A stretch of DNA of 35,799 nt from positions 1 to 35,799 of the forward strand of contig JADFDN010000019.1 of assembly GCA_018262815.1 (NCBI GenBank). Reading direction: 5' to 3'. The notes below the pieces were generated by a model. The model was not told where the DNA came from. It did not search any database and was given only the letters and a program-made list of their open reading frames with translations. This document shows, piece after piece, positions 27,882 through 35,285 of the stretch. Source of the stretch: Thiobacillus sp. (lineage in GTDB: Bacteria; Pseudomonadota; Gammaproteobacteria; Burkholderiales; Thiobacillaceae). The stretch's first letter is position 1. Each line of letters begins with the position of its first letter. The translations under genes were made by a program, and so were the position numbers.

Positions 27882-29015
27882 ATGACGACGATCCTGCTTG
27901 GCGGCCTGAGCCCCTCCCGTTTCCTGCGCGATGTCTGGCACAAGCGCCCGCTGCTGATCCGCAATGCCGTACCCGGTTTCAACGGACTGCTGTCGGTCGG
28001 CGAGATGCAGCAACTGGCCTGCCGCGACGATGTCGAGTCGAGGCTGATCCAGGGCAGCGGCACGCACTGGCAACTCGACCATGGCCCGTTCGGCAAAAGC
28101 GACTTCAAGCGCCTGCCGAAAACCGAGTGGACGCTGCTGGTGCAGTCGCTCAACCATGTGCTGCCCGAAGCCGACGCGCTGCTGGCGCGATTCAATTTCA
28201 TCCCGCACGCGCGGCTCGACGATCTGATGGTGAGCTACGCCGTGCCCGGCGGCAGCGTGGGACCGCATTTCGACTCCTACGACGTGTTCCTGCTGCAGGG
28301 CCAGGGTCACCGCCGCTGGCAGATCAGCACGCAGACCGACCTGGCGATCCTGGACGACGTTCCGCTGAAAATCCTGCGCCGCTTCAAGCCCGAGGAGGAA
28401 TGGGTGCTCGGCCCCGGCGACATGCTCTACCTGCCGCCACACGTCGCGCATTACGGCGTCGCCGAGGATGCCTGCACGACCTATTCGATCGGCTTCCGCG
28501 CCCCCACCACCGAGGAGCTGGCGCACGGATTCCTGATGCATCTGCAGGACACGCTCGCACTCGAAGGCCGCTACGCCGACCCCGACCTGCGCCTGCAGGC
28601 CCACCCCGGCGAAATCAGCCGGGCAATGCTTTCGCAGATCGAAGGCATGATCGCCAAGATCCGGTGGAGCCGCCGCGACGTCGCCGAATTCGCCGGACGC
28701 TACCTGTCCGAGCCGAAGCCGAATGTGTTTTTCGATCCGCCGGAAACCCCGCTTGCACGCGCCGCGTTCACCAAGCAGGCGAACAAATGCGGCGTCGCGC
28801 TCAACCCCAAGTCGCGCCTGCTGTTCGCGGGCGGACGCTTTTTCATCAACGGCGAGGCCTTTACGGCAACCGCCGACGAAACCGCCGCGCTGAAGCAGCT
28901 GGCCGATCAGCGCCGCCTCGCACCCGCAAGGGCTACCCCGCCCCTGCCGGTCGCGCTGCGCGAGCGCTTTCATGACTGGTACGAAGCCGGCTGGCTGGAG
29001 ATCGACACCCCATGA
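27882..29015 (+). CDS. JmjC/cupin ribosomal protein uL16 arginine hydroxylase (YcfD/RoxA type)
   Basis: The family comprises Fe(II)/2-oxoglutarate oxygenases; the E. coli member YcfD hydroxylates an arginine of ribosomal protein uL16. The 377-residue protein starts like the family (LLGGLSPSRFLRDVWHKRPL), has the iron-binding HxD in GSVGPHFDSYDVF (H129, D131), a distal histidine in LPPHVAHYG (H190 by alignment, H187 as alternative), and the later winged-helix domain in the C-terminal half. Length is close to the known enzymes. The start lacks a ribosome site and appears leaderless. The stop overlaps the next gene's start by 4 bases (ATGA). The symbol ycfD or roxA would be reasonable, but the substrate is inferred from family only. 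Confidence 0.9.
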   Translation: MTTILLGGLSPSRFLRDVWHKRPLLIRNAVPGFNGLLSVGEMQQLACRDDVESRLIQGSGTHWQLDHGPFGKSDFKRLPKTEWTLLVQSLNHVLPEADALLARFNFIPHARLDDLMVSYAVPGGSVGPHFDSYDVFLLQGQGHRRWQISTQTDLAILDDVPLKILRRFKPEEEWVLGPGDMLYLPPHVAHYGVAEDACTTYSIGFRAPTTEELAHGFLMHLQDTLALEGRYADPDLRLQAHPGEISRAMLSQIEGMIAKIRWSRRDVAEFAGRYLSEPKPNVFFDPPETPLARAAFTKQANKCGVALNPKSRLLFAGGRFFINGEAFTATADETAALKQLADQRRLAPARATPPLPVALRERFHDWYEAGWLEIDTP

Positions 29016-29482
29016 ATACCTTCGAAACCCCCGCCGAATTCCGTGCCGCCTTCGATGCGCTGCTGGCCGGCACGCAGCGTCAGTTACGCGTATACGACCA
29101 CGACCTGAGCCTGCTGGAAATCGACGCCGCCCCGCGACACGCGGCCTTGCGCGCGTTGTGCGTGGCAGGTGGCGGCCGCCGCATCGAGCTGCTGCTCGAC
29201 GACATCAGCCGCGTTGCACGCAGCCATCCCCATCTGATGCAACTGGTGCGCGATTTCGGTCACGTTCTCGAAATCCGCCAGGCCGACTCCGATGCGCCCC
29301 GCCCCGAACAGGCGTTTGCGCTCGCCGACCGCCACGGCGTGCTGTTGCGCGCCGACAAGGCCGCGATGCACGGCACGCTGCATCTGGACGACGCGCGCGA
29401 TGCCGTGCCGTTGAATCAGGAATTCGAAGGCATGTGGCAGCGCTCCCCGGCAGGCGTGTCGGCGACGACGTTGGGGCTGTAG
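29012..29482 (+). CDS. unknown protein coupled to the ribosomal oxygenase (DUF7931-like)
   Basis: A 156-residue soluble alpha/beta protein. It contains LRVYDHDLSLLEIDAAPRHA (about 26-45), GGGRRIELLLDDISRVARSH (53-72) and ALADRHGVLLRADKAAMHG, a pattern of strand-helix units that resembles half of a phospholipase-D-like fold but lacks an HKD motif. I believe this is the protein class called DUF7931, found beside other genes in Beta- and Gammaproteobacteria, but I am not certain. Its ATG lies in the stop region of the oxygenase gene (4-base overlap), so translation is coupled and a shared task is plausible. It ends 87 bases before the convergent DUF455 gene. Confidence 0.7.
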   Translation: MNTFETPAEFRAAFDALLAGTQRQLRVYDHDLSLLEIDAAPRHAALRALCVAGGGRRIELLLDDISRVARSHPHLMQLVRDFGHVLEIRQADSDAPRPEQAFALADRHGVLLRADKAAMHGTLHLDDARDAVPLNQEFEGMWQRSPAGVSATTLGL

Positions 29483-29535
29483 GCCGATCCATTTCCGTCC
29501 GCCCACGAAGGACACGAAACTAAACGGAATAGCCC

Positions 29536-29564
29536 GGGCACGACGCCGTGCCCTTGGTGGGCAC
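29536..29564. terminator. bidirectional or alternative hairpin between convergent genes
   Basis: GGGCACG (29536-29542) pairs with CGTGCCC (29547-29553) around ACGC; the same GTGCCC can instead pair with GGGCAC at 29559-29564. The two folds exclude each other. It lies between convergent genes, just past the stop of the DUF7931-like gene and beside the stop of the DUF455 gene. T runs are only two bases, so it is a weak intrinsic terminator at best. Confidence 0.45.
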
Positions 29565-29569
29565 AACCC

Positions 29570-30379
29570 TTAAAGCCCGCCGAGCCAGTCCAGCTCGGGT
29601 TCGCTGAAACCCGCTGCGCGGCGCGCCGCCAGGTTGAAAGGCGGTTTCAGCGGCGGCGCGTCGTAATCGACCAGCAACTGGCGAAACGTCGCTTCAGGCG
29701 CCAGGCCGCGCGCCTCGCACAGCCAGGCGAACCAGCGGCTGCCGATGGCAACATGGCCGATCTCGTCACGCTCGATGACGGCAAGAATCTCGACCATGCG
29801 CAGGTCGTTCGCCGCCCGGAGTTTTTCGACGATCAGGGGCGTGGCGTCGAGTCCGCGCGCTTCCAGCACGCGCGGCACCAGCGCCATCCGCACCAGCGGG
29901 TCGTGCGCGGTTTTCAGCGCCATGTCCCACAGGCCGCTGTGCGCGGGAAAGTCGCCGTAGGCGTAACCCAGCGTCGCCAGATGCGTGTTCAGCAGATCGA
30001 AGTGCAGCGCCTCCTCGTCGGCGACCTTCAACCAGTCCGCGTAATACACCGGCGGCATCCCGGCAAAGCGATGAGCGGCATCCAGCGCGAGATTGATGGC
30101 ATTGAATTCGATATGCGCCAGCGCGTGGATGAGCGCGGCGCGGCCGTGCCGGGTATCGGCGCGGCGGCGCGGCACATTCTGCGGCGGAATCAGCTCGGGC
30201 TTGCCAGGGTGTCCCGGCCGGTCGATCGGGTCGCGTGCCGTCTCGCCCGCGGGGTCGAGACGCCCGGCCAGCCAGTCGGCCTGCAGGGCATGCACGCAGG
30301 CCACCTTGGCCGCCGGCTCGCTGACACACAGACACGCGGCGAGCCGGTCGGGGAGCGACGCTAGCGCCGGTCCACCCAT
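29570..30379 (-). CDS. DUF455 family ferritin-like protein
   Basis: A 269-residue protein with a helical, metal-binding look: ALIHALAHIEFNAINLALDA (about 82-101), the DEEALHFDLLNTHL segment and ERDEIGHVAIGSRWF. The Glu and His residues in these three helices (H-x3-H-x-E, E-x2-H, E-x2-E-x2-H-type spacing) match ferritin-like di-iron proteins of DUF455, which are related to the tRNA hydroxylase MiaE group. Its substrate is not established. It overlaps the end of lptG by 19 bases. The ATG at 30379 is the only good start; ribosome-site support is weak (AGG). Confidence 0.85.
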   Translation of the reverse strand: MGGPALASLPDRLAACLCVSEPAAKVACVHALQADWLAGRLDPAGETARDPIDRPGHPGKPELIPPQNVPRRRADTRHGRAALIHALAHIEFNAINLALDAAHRFAGMPPVYYADWLKVADEEALHFDLLNTHLATLGYAYGDFPAHSGLWDMALKTAHDPLVRMALVPRVLEARGLDATPLIVEKLRAANDLRMVEILAVIERDEIGHVAIGSRWFAWLCEARGLAPEATFRQLLVDYDAPPLKPPFNLAARRAAGFSEPELDWLGGL

Positions 30380-31434
30380 CGGATGCCTGCCAGCGCGATC
30401 GCCAGAAAAATCAGGAGCGGCAGGATCGATACCACCACGGCCGGCCAGTCATTCAACAGACCCAGATGACCGAACAGCCGGCTCAGCAGATGGAAGCCGA
30501 GACCGGCCAGAATGCCGATGAAAATCTTGCTGCTGGTGCCGCCCGCACGCGGCCCCTGGATGGCGAACGGCATTGCGATCAGCATCATGATCGGGATGAC
30601 GAAGGGACTGATGAATTTCGACCACAGGGCGAGCTCGTAGCGCGATGCCTTCTGGTTGTTTTCCTTCAGGTGGGCCACATAACGCCAGAGCGTGCGCGCC
30701 GACATCTTTTCCGGCGCGACCAGCAGCACGCTGAGAATGTCGGGCGTCAGCACCGATCGCCAGTCCTGATGCGCGCTGCGCGTTGCCTGGATGCCGTCGC
30801 TGCCGAAGCGCGTTTCCATCACCTGCTGCAAATCCCAGGACTGGCCGCCACGCCAGCTGGCCTGATCGGCGGCGCGAATCCAGCCCAGCCGGCCATCCGC
30901 CTCAAAACCATAAATCTCGATGCCGCGCAGCGTGTTGTCGGGCATCACTTCGCGCACATTGATGAAGCTGCTGCCATCCTTGACCCAAAGGCCGGAGCGG
31001 AACTGCTGCGCCACGACCGAACGGGTCGCCATCAGTTTGTAGCGCTGCGCCGCCTGTTCCGACCACGGCGCGACATATTCCCCGAGCACCAGCACCAGCA
31101 GCGACAGGAATGAGCCGATCAGCGCAAAATACCCCGCCACCCGCCAGTTGGACAGGCCCGATACGCGCATCACCGCATATTCGGAATTGCCCACCAGGCG
31201 CGACAGCGCAAACAGCGTGCCGATCAGCGCCGCCACCGGCAGGATTTCATACAGATGCCCGGGCATATTGAGCGCCACCACCACGATCGCCTGCCCCAGA
31301 CCGTAATCGTTGCGCCCCAGACTGCCGAGTTCCTGCATCACGTCGAAAAAGGCGAACAGCACCAGCAGCGCGAGCAGCACGAAGCCCGACGCCACCAGCA
31401 CCTGCCCCGCCAGATAGCGCGCAAGCAGCGTCAT
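30361..31434 (-). CDS. lptG: LPS export ABC transporter permease LptG
   Basis: LptG and LptF form the inner-membrane pore of the LptB2FG transporter that pulls lipopolysaccharide out toward LptC. The 357-residue protein starts MTLLARYLAGQVLVASGFV and has the YjgP/YjgQ layout: about three membrane helices, a periplasmic beta-jellyroll domain (about 135-265), then three more helices (FISPFVIPIMMLIAMPFAI, IFIGILAGLGFHLLSRLFG, WPAVVVSILPLLIFLAIALA). The ATG at 31434 overlaps the lptF stop by 4 bases, which sets the start. The frame upstream is a read-through without membrane character. Confidence 0.95.
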   Translation of the reverse strand: MTLLARYLAGQVLVASGFVLLALLVLFAFFDVMQELGSLGRNDYGLGQAIVVVALNMPGHLYEILPVAALIGTLFALSRLVGNSEYAVMRVSGLSNWRVAGYFALIGSFLSLLVLVLGEYVAPWSEQAAQRYKLMATRSVVAQQFRSGLWVKDGSSFINVREVMPDNTLRGIEIYGFEADGRLGWIRAADQASWRGGQSWDLQQVMETRFGSDGIQATRSAHQDWRSVLTPDILSVLLVAPEKMSARTLWRYVAHLKENNQKASRYELALWSKFISPFVIPIMMLIAMPFAIQGPRAGGTSSKIFIGILAGLGFHLLSRLFGHLGLLNDWPAVVVSILPLLIFLAIALAGIRWVDRR

Positions 31435-32510
31435 GCGTGCCTCCCGCGCGGGGCATATTGCCGATTGCGCAGGTAGAACAGGGCGGCCACGGCGAACAGC
31501 ATGAGCAGATGCGAAGCGAACATGCCCACCCAGGAATTGAGCTTTTCCTGCGCCACCCAGGCCTGCGACAGCGACAGCAGGTTGTTGTAGACGAAGTACA
31601 GCAGCAGAGCGATCACCAGTCCATACGAACGGCGCGCCCGCGTATTGACGTAGCTCAGCGGAATGGCCATGACGGCTAGGATCAGCGCGGAAACCGGCAC
31701 GCCCAGCCGCCACAGCAACTCGGCGCGCGCCGGCGCCGAGCCGTCAGCCAGCAATTCGTCCACCGGTGCCTGGCGGATGCCGGTCACCTTGTCGCCCGTG
31801 GCCACCGGATCGAGACGCATCCAGTAACGTTCGAACTGGACGATGCGATAGTCGAGCTGACCCGGCGTGCCTTCATATCGGCGCCCGTCCTTGAACACCA
31901 GGTAACGCGAGCCGTCAGGCAGTTCGGTGTGATTGCCTTCACGCGCCACCACCAGGCCGAGCTGGCCATCGATGCGCGATTGCATGAACACGTTGCGCAC
32001 GATTCCGGTCAGCGGGTTGAGCGATTCGACGTAGTAGACGCGCTGGCTAGCGCCGGATTCGGCAAACAGCCCGGGCGCAATGAGCGAACTTTCGCTGCGG
32101 CTCTTCAGGTCCTGGCGATATTCATTTTTCTTGGTCTGCATCCACGGGTTGAGCGTCAGCGAGAGCAGCAGGATGACCAGCGAAAAAGGCACTGCGAAGA
32201 TCAGCACCGGACGCATCCACTGCGTGAGCGACAAGCCTGCGTTAAGCCAGATCACCATTTCGCTATCCCGCCACATGCGGGACAAAGGCAGCAAAACGCC
32301 GGCAAACAGCGCGATCGTCATCAGGACCGGCAGAAAATACAGCAGCGAGAAACCGAGAAAGGCGAACACCGCTTCGTTGGCGAGCTCGCCGCGCGCGACG
32401 TCGCCGAGCAGGCGGATGAACAGCACCACCAGCGCAATCGCGATCAGCACCGTGAGCACGGCACCGGTGGTGAGTGCCATCTCGCGAGTTAGCGCGCGGC
32501 GATAGAGCAT
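31431..32510 (-). CDS. lptF: LPS export ABC transporter permease LptF
   Basis: LptF is the partner permease of LptG. The 359-residue protein starts MLYRRALTREMALTTGAVLT and has the same two-bundle layout: membrane helices near 12-32, 50-72 and 95-115 (PVLIFAVPFSLVILLLSLT), a periplasmic domain, then three helices near the C-terminus, including VPVSALILAVMAIPLSYVNT and LVIALLLYFVYNNLL. The ATG at 32510 is preferred over the long upstream extension, which has no family match. It is divergent from pepA, with 162 bases between, the arrangement also found in E. coli. Confidence 0.95.
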   Translation of the reverse strand: MLYRRALTREMALTTGAVLTVLIAIALVVLFIRLLGDVARGELANEAVFAFLGFSLLYFLPVLMTIALFAGVLLPLSRMWRDSEMVIWLNAGLSLTQWMRPVLIFAVPFSLVILLLSLTLNPWMQTKKNEYRQDLKSRSESSLIAPGLFAESGASQRVYYVESLNPLTGIVRNVFMQSRIDGQLGLVVAREGNHTELPDGSRYLVFKDGRRYEGTPGQLDYRIVQFERYWMRLDPVATGDKVTGIRQAPVDELLADGSAPARAELLWRLGVPVSALILAVMAIPLSYVNTRARRSYGLVIALLLYFVYNNLLSLSQAWVAQEKLNSWVGMFASHLLMLFAVAALFYLRNRQYAPRGRHA

Positions 32511-32523
32511 GGGGCCACCCGGG

Positions 32524-32546
32524 GTCCGTTCGTGATACGAACGGGC
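32524..32546. repeat. perfect 8-bp inverted repeat in the lptF/pepA divergent promoter region
   Basis: CCGTTCGT (32526-32533) and ACGAACGG (32537-32544) surround GAT; one more G-C and one G-T pair extend the stem. It ends 3-5 bases before the pepA -35 box and lies 14 bases upstream of the lptF start, so a protein bound here could affect both genes. As RNA it could also form a leader hairpin for lptF. Confidence 0.55.
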
Positions 32547-32548
32547 TT

Positions 32549-32578
32549 TTGACATTCCACTGCGCCCGCGCCAATAAT
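32549..32578 (+). promoter_or_regulatory. sigma-70 promoter of pepA
   Basis: A perfect TTGACA (32549-32554), an 18-base spacer and AATAAT (32573-32578) give a strong promoter. Transcription would start near 32585, leaving a leader of about 88 bases rich in GC hairpins (for example GCCGCTCGTCGGCGCGGCC) before the pepA ATG. Confidence 0.75.
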
Positions 32579-32672
32579 CGCCCAATCGGCATCGCCGCTC
32601 GTCGGCGCGGCCATCCAGCTGGCGCCTCCTGGCGGCGGCACAGGAGCAAATTGTATTTTTTTGAGCACAGAC

Positions 32673-34184
32673 ATGGAAAACAAGGAAATCGAACTCGAAT
32701 TTAGCATAAAAAGCGGTGCCCCCGAAAAGCAGCGCACCGCCTGCGTGGTGGTCGGTGTGTTCGAAAACCGCAAGCTGTCGGGACCGGCCATCGACGTCGA
32801 TCGCGCCAGCGACGGTTACCTGTCGGACATCCTGCGCGGCGGCGACATGGAAGGCAAGGCCGGCAGTACGCTGCTGCTGCACCGCGTGCCCAATATCCTG
32901 GCCGACCGCATTCTGCTGGTGGGCCTCGGCAAGGAACGCGAGTTCCACGAAAAGGCCTACCGCGACGCCATCGCCTGCGCCGTCAGGACGCTGCGCGACA
33001 CCGGCTCGATGGAGGCGGCCATCACGCTGTCCGAAATCCCGGTCAAGAAGCGCGACGTCACCTGGAACATCGAGCAGGCGGTGATCAGCGCCCACGATGC
33101 GCTATACCGCTTCGACCGCATGAAGAGCAAGCCGAACGAAGCGCGCCGTCCGCTCAAGCGCGTGATCTTTGCGGTGTCGCGGCGCGGCGAACTGAAGTTC
33201 GGCGAAGCCGGGCTGGCACGCGGCCTGGCGATCGCCCACGGCATCAACCTCGCCAAGGACCTGGGCAACACGCCGTCCAATATCTGCACACCCGAGTACT
33301 TGGCCGGCGAGGCGAAAAAGGTGGCGAAGGCCCATGGCTTCGGCTGCGAGATTCTCGATTACGCCGCCTGCGAAAAACTGGGCATGGGTTCCTTCCTTTC
33401 GGTCGGCAAGGGCAGCGACAAGCCGCCGCGCTTCATCGTGCTGAAGCATGATGGCGGCAAGAAGGGCGACAAGTCGGTGGTGCTGGTCGGCAAGGCCGTC
33501 ACCTTCGACGCCGGCGGCATTTCACTGAAGCCGCCGGCCGAAATGGACGAGATGAACTACGACATGAGCGGCGGCGGCGCGGTCATCGGCGCCTTCCGGG
33601 CCATCGGCGAACTGGGGCTGAAGCTCAACCTGGTCGGCCTGATTCCGGCCTGCGAGAACATGCCGGACGCGAACGCCAACAAGCCGGGTGACATCGTCAC
33701 CTCGATGTCCGGCCAGACCATCGAGATCCTCAACACTGACGCCGAAGGCCGACTGATCCTGTGCGATGCGCTGACCTATGCCGAACGCTTCGAGCCCGAC
33801 GCGGTGGTCGATCTGGCGACGCTGACCGGCGCCTGCGTGATTGCGCTGGGCGCGCACCCCAGCGCGCTCTACAGCAACCACGACCCGCTGGCGCGTGAAA
33901 TCGAGCACGCCGCCGACCACGCCTGGGACCGCGTCTGGCGCATGCCGCTGTGGGACGACTACCAGGAGCAGCTGAAGAGCAGCCTCGCCGACATGGCCAA
34001 CATCGGCGGCCGGCCGGGCGGTTCGATCACCGCGGCCTGCTTCCTGTCGCGCTTCGCCCGGAAATACCACTGGGCGCACCTCGACATCGCCGGCACCGCC
34101 TACAAGGGCGGCCGCGACAAGGGTTCGACGGGCCGCCCGGTGTCGCTGCTGGTGCATTTCCTGCTGAACCGCACCCAGAAATAA
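32673..34184 (+). CDS. pepA: leucyl aminopeptidase PepA
   Basis: PepA is a hexameric two-metal exopeptidase that removes N-terminal residues; in E. coli it also binds DNA at cer sites and at carAB. The 503-residue protein has an N-terminal domain (about 1-170) and the M17 catalytic domain with GKAVTFDAGGISLKP (K274, D279, K286), DEMNYDMSGGGAV (D297) and NTDAEGRLIL (354-363: D356, E358, R360). All metal and catalytic residues are present. The ATG at 32673 is preferred to a TTG 12 bases upstream. holC follows after 10 bases, so they likely share a transcript. Confidence 0.95.
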   Translation: MENKEIELEFSIKSGAPEKQRTACVVVGVFENRKLSGPAIDVDRASDGYLSDILRGGDMEGKAGSTLLLHRVPNILADRILLVGLGKEREFHEKAYRDAIACAVRTLRDTGSMEAAITLSEIPVKKRDVTWNIEQAVISAHDALYRFDRMKSKPNEARRPLKRVIFAVSRRGELKFGEAGLARGLAIAHGINLAKDLGNTPSNICTPEYLAGEAKKVAKAHGFGCEILDYAACEKLGMGSFLSVGKGSDKPPRFIVLKHDGGKKGDKSVVLVGKAVTFDAGGISLKPPAEMDEMNYDMSGGGAVIGAFRAIGELGLKLNLVGLIPACENMPDANANKPGDIVTSMSGQTIEILNTDAEGRLILCDALTYAERFEPDAVVDLATLTGACVIALGAHPSALYSNHDPLAREIEHAADHAWDRVWRMPLWDDYQEQLKSSLADMANIGGRPGGSITAACFLSRFARKYHWAHLDIAGTAYKGGRDKGSTGRPVSLLVHFLLNRTQK

Positions 34185-34194
34185 GCCGGCAGAC

Positions 34195-34623
34195 GTGACC
34201 GAAATCACCTTCTACACCCATGCCGACGACCTGCTCGACGTCGCCCGTCGCGTCGCTGCCAAGGCGTACGGCCAGGGCAAGCAGGTGATGATTTACGCGC
34301 CGGACGCAACGACAGCCGCCGCCATCGACCGCCTGCTGTGGACAACGCCCGCGCTGGGTTTCGTCCCGCACTGCCGCGACAGCGATGCGCTGGCAGGCGA
34401 AACACCGGTGCTGATCGGCACCGACGCCGACGCCCTGCGCAGCGCGGACGTCATGATCAACCTGCACACCGGACAGCCGCCTGCCTTTGCCCGCTTCGAA
34501 CGCCTGGTCGAAATCGTCGGACTGGATGAAGCCGGGGTCGAACAGGGGCGCGCGCGCTATCGCTTTTACAAGACGCGCGGCTACGCCATGCAGACCCACG
34601 ACCTGCGTCCGCACGCCAGCTAG
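34195..34623 (+). CDS. holC: DNA polymerase III subunit chi
   Basis: Chi joins the clamp-loader complex through psi and contacts single-strand-binding protein. The 142-residue protein begins TEITFYTHADDLLDVARRVA after a GTG start and has the family features AAKAYGQGKQVMIYAPD, LLWTTPALGFVPH and the late MINLHTGQPPAFARFERLVE segment, followed by RYRFYKTRGYAMQTHDL. Length is normal. The pepA-holC-x-valS order is widespread in Proteobacteria. Confidence 0.94.
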   Translation: MTEITFYTHADDLLDVARRVAAKAYGQGKQVMIYAPDATTAAAIDRLLWTTPALGFVPHCRDSDALAGETPVLIGTDADALRSADVMINLHTGQPPAFARFERLVEIVGLDEAGVEQGRARYRFYKTRGYAMQTHDLRPHAS

Positions 34624-34632
34624 GAGACCTCG

Positions 34633-35130
34633 ATGAGCGACAGTCCGCTGTTGAGCAAAATGGACGCGCTGCTGAAAAAGCATCGCGGCGGCGACGGGAG
34701 CGGCAGCGAGTCGCCGCCCGGTCCCGCAGCGGGACAGTCCGCTGAACAGGCCGCGCCGCCCAACGCCTGGCTGCCGGTTCTGACCCAGGTGATCGAACGC
34801 GGCTCGCCCCCCATCGCCTCCGCGCCTGCCACCGGACCTGCAGCTCAGGCTGCGCAGGCCGTCGCGCCCGAGACCCCGCCCGCCGAAGCTGCAACGCCCG
34901 CGATCGATGCGCCATCGGCCATCGTGAGCGACACGCTGGCCGAGCAGTTGATGAGCGAACTCGCGCCCCGGCTGTCGGAAGTGATGGAAAAACAGGTCGC
35001 GGCCGAATTGCGCAAGAACCTCGACCAGACCGTTGCCACCCTGCTCTCGCAACTCGACGTCAACGTACGCGAAATCGTGCGCGACGCCGTCGCGGAAAAA
35101 CTCAAGCAACGACGCGATCCGTCGGCCTGA
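34633..35130 (+). CDS. Ala/Pro-rich protein of unknown function between holC and valS
   Basis: A 165-residue protein in three parts: a short N-terminus (SDSPLLSKMDALLKKHRG), a low-complexity Gly/Ser/Pro/Ala linker with an embedded NAWLPVLTQVIERG (about 44-57), and a C-terminal amphipathic helix (about 97-160) with LAEQLMSELAPRLSEVMEKQ and DVNVREIVRDAVAEKLKQR, suggestive of coiled-coil self-association. There is no membrane segment. GGAG lies 9 bases before ATG 34633. Proteins like this are often seen in this position; the function is not known to me. Confidence 0.8.
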   Translation: MSDSPLLSKMDALLKKHRGGDGSGSESPPGPAAGQSAEQAAPPNAWLPVLTQVIERGSPPIASAPATGPAAQAAQAVAPETPPAEAATPAIDAPSAIVSDTLAEQLMSELAPRLSEVMEKQVAAELRKNLDQTVATLLSQLDVNVREIVRDAVAEKLKQRRDPSA

Positions 35131-35208
35131 GCCGCTGCCTGAGGCGCGATCTGCCCACTCCGGCGATTTCCGGGGTCTGCGCTCGGCTATTCGTGCCCAG
35201 TCCCGGCC

Positions 35209-35260
35209 TTTTTTGGGGCTGACCCCGGTGTTTTTGGGACGCGTCCCAGGCTTTTTTGGG
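35209..35260. repeat. three phased T-run/GGG repeats upstream of valS
   Basis: TTTTTTGGGG (35209-35218), TTTTTGGG (35231-35238) and TTTTTTGGG (35252-35260) recur every 21-22 bases. The first two G runs are followed by matching C runs: GGGG-CTGA-CCCC (35215-35226) and the palindrome GGGACGCGTCCC (35236-35247). The third unit runs into GATAAT (35260-35265), a candidate -10 for valS. The rest of the 155-base gap holds nothing else I can name. Confidence 0.6.
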
Positions 35261-35285
35261 ATAATCGCGCTTTTGCCCGCACGCC

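Noticed and set aside
27801-28973. Minus-strand open frame opposite the ribosomal oxygenase (about 390 codons)
   Set aside because: The plus-strand frame has a recognisable family with its iron ligands; the opposite frame has none and is a GC artefact.
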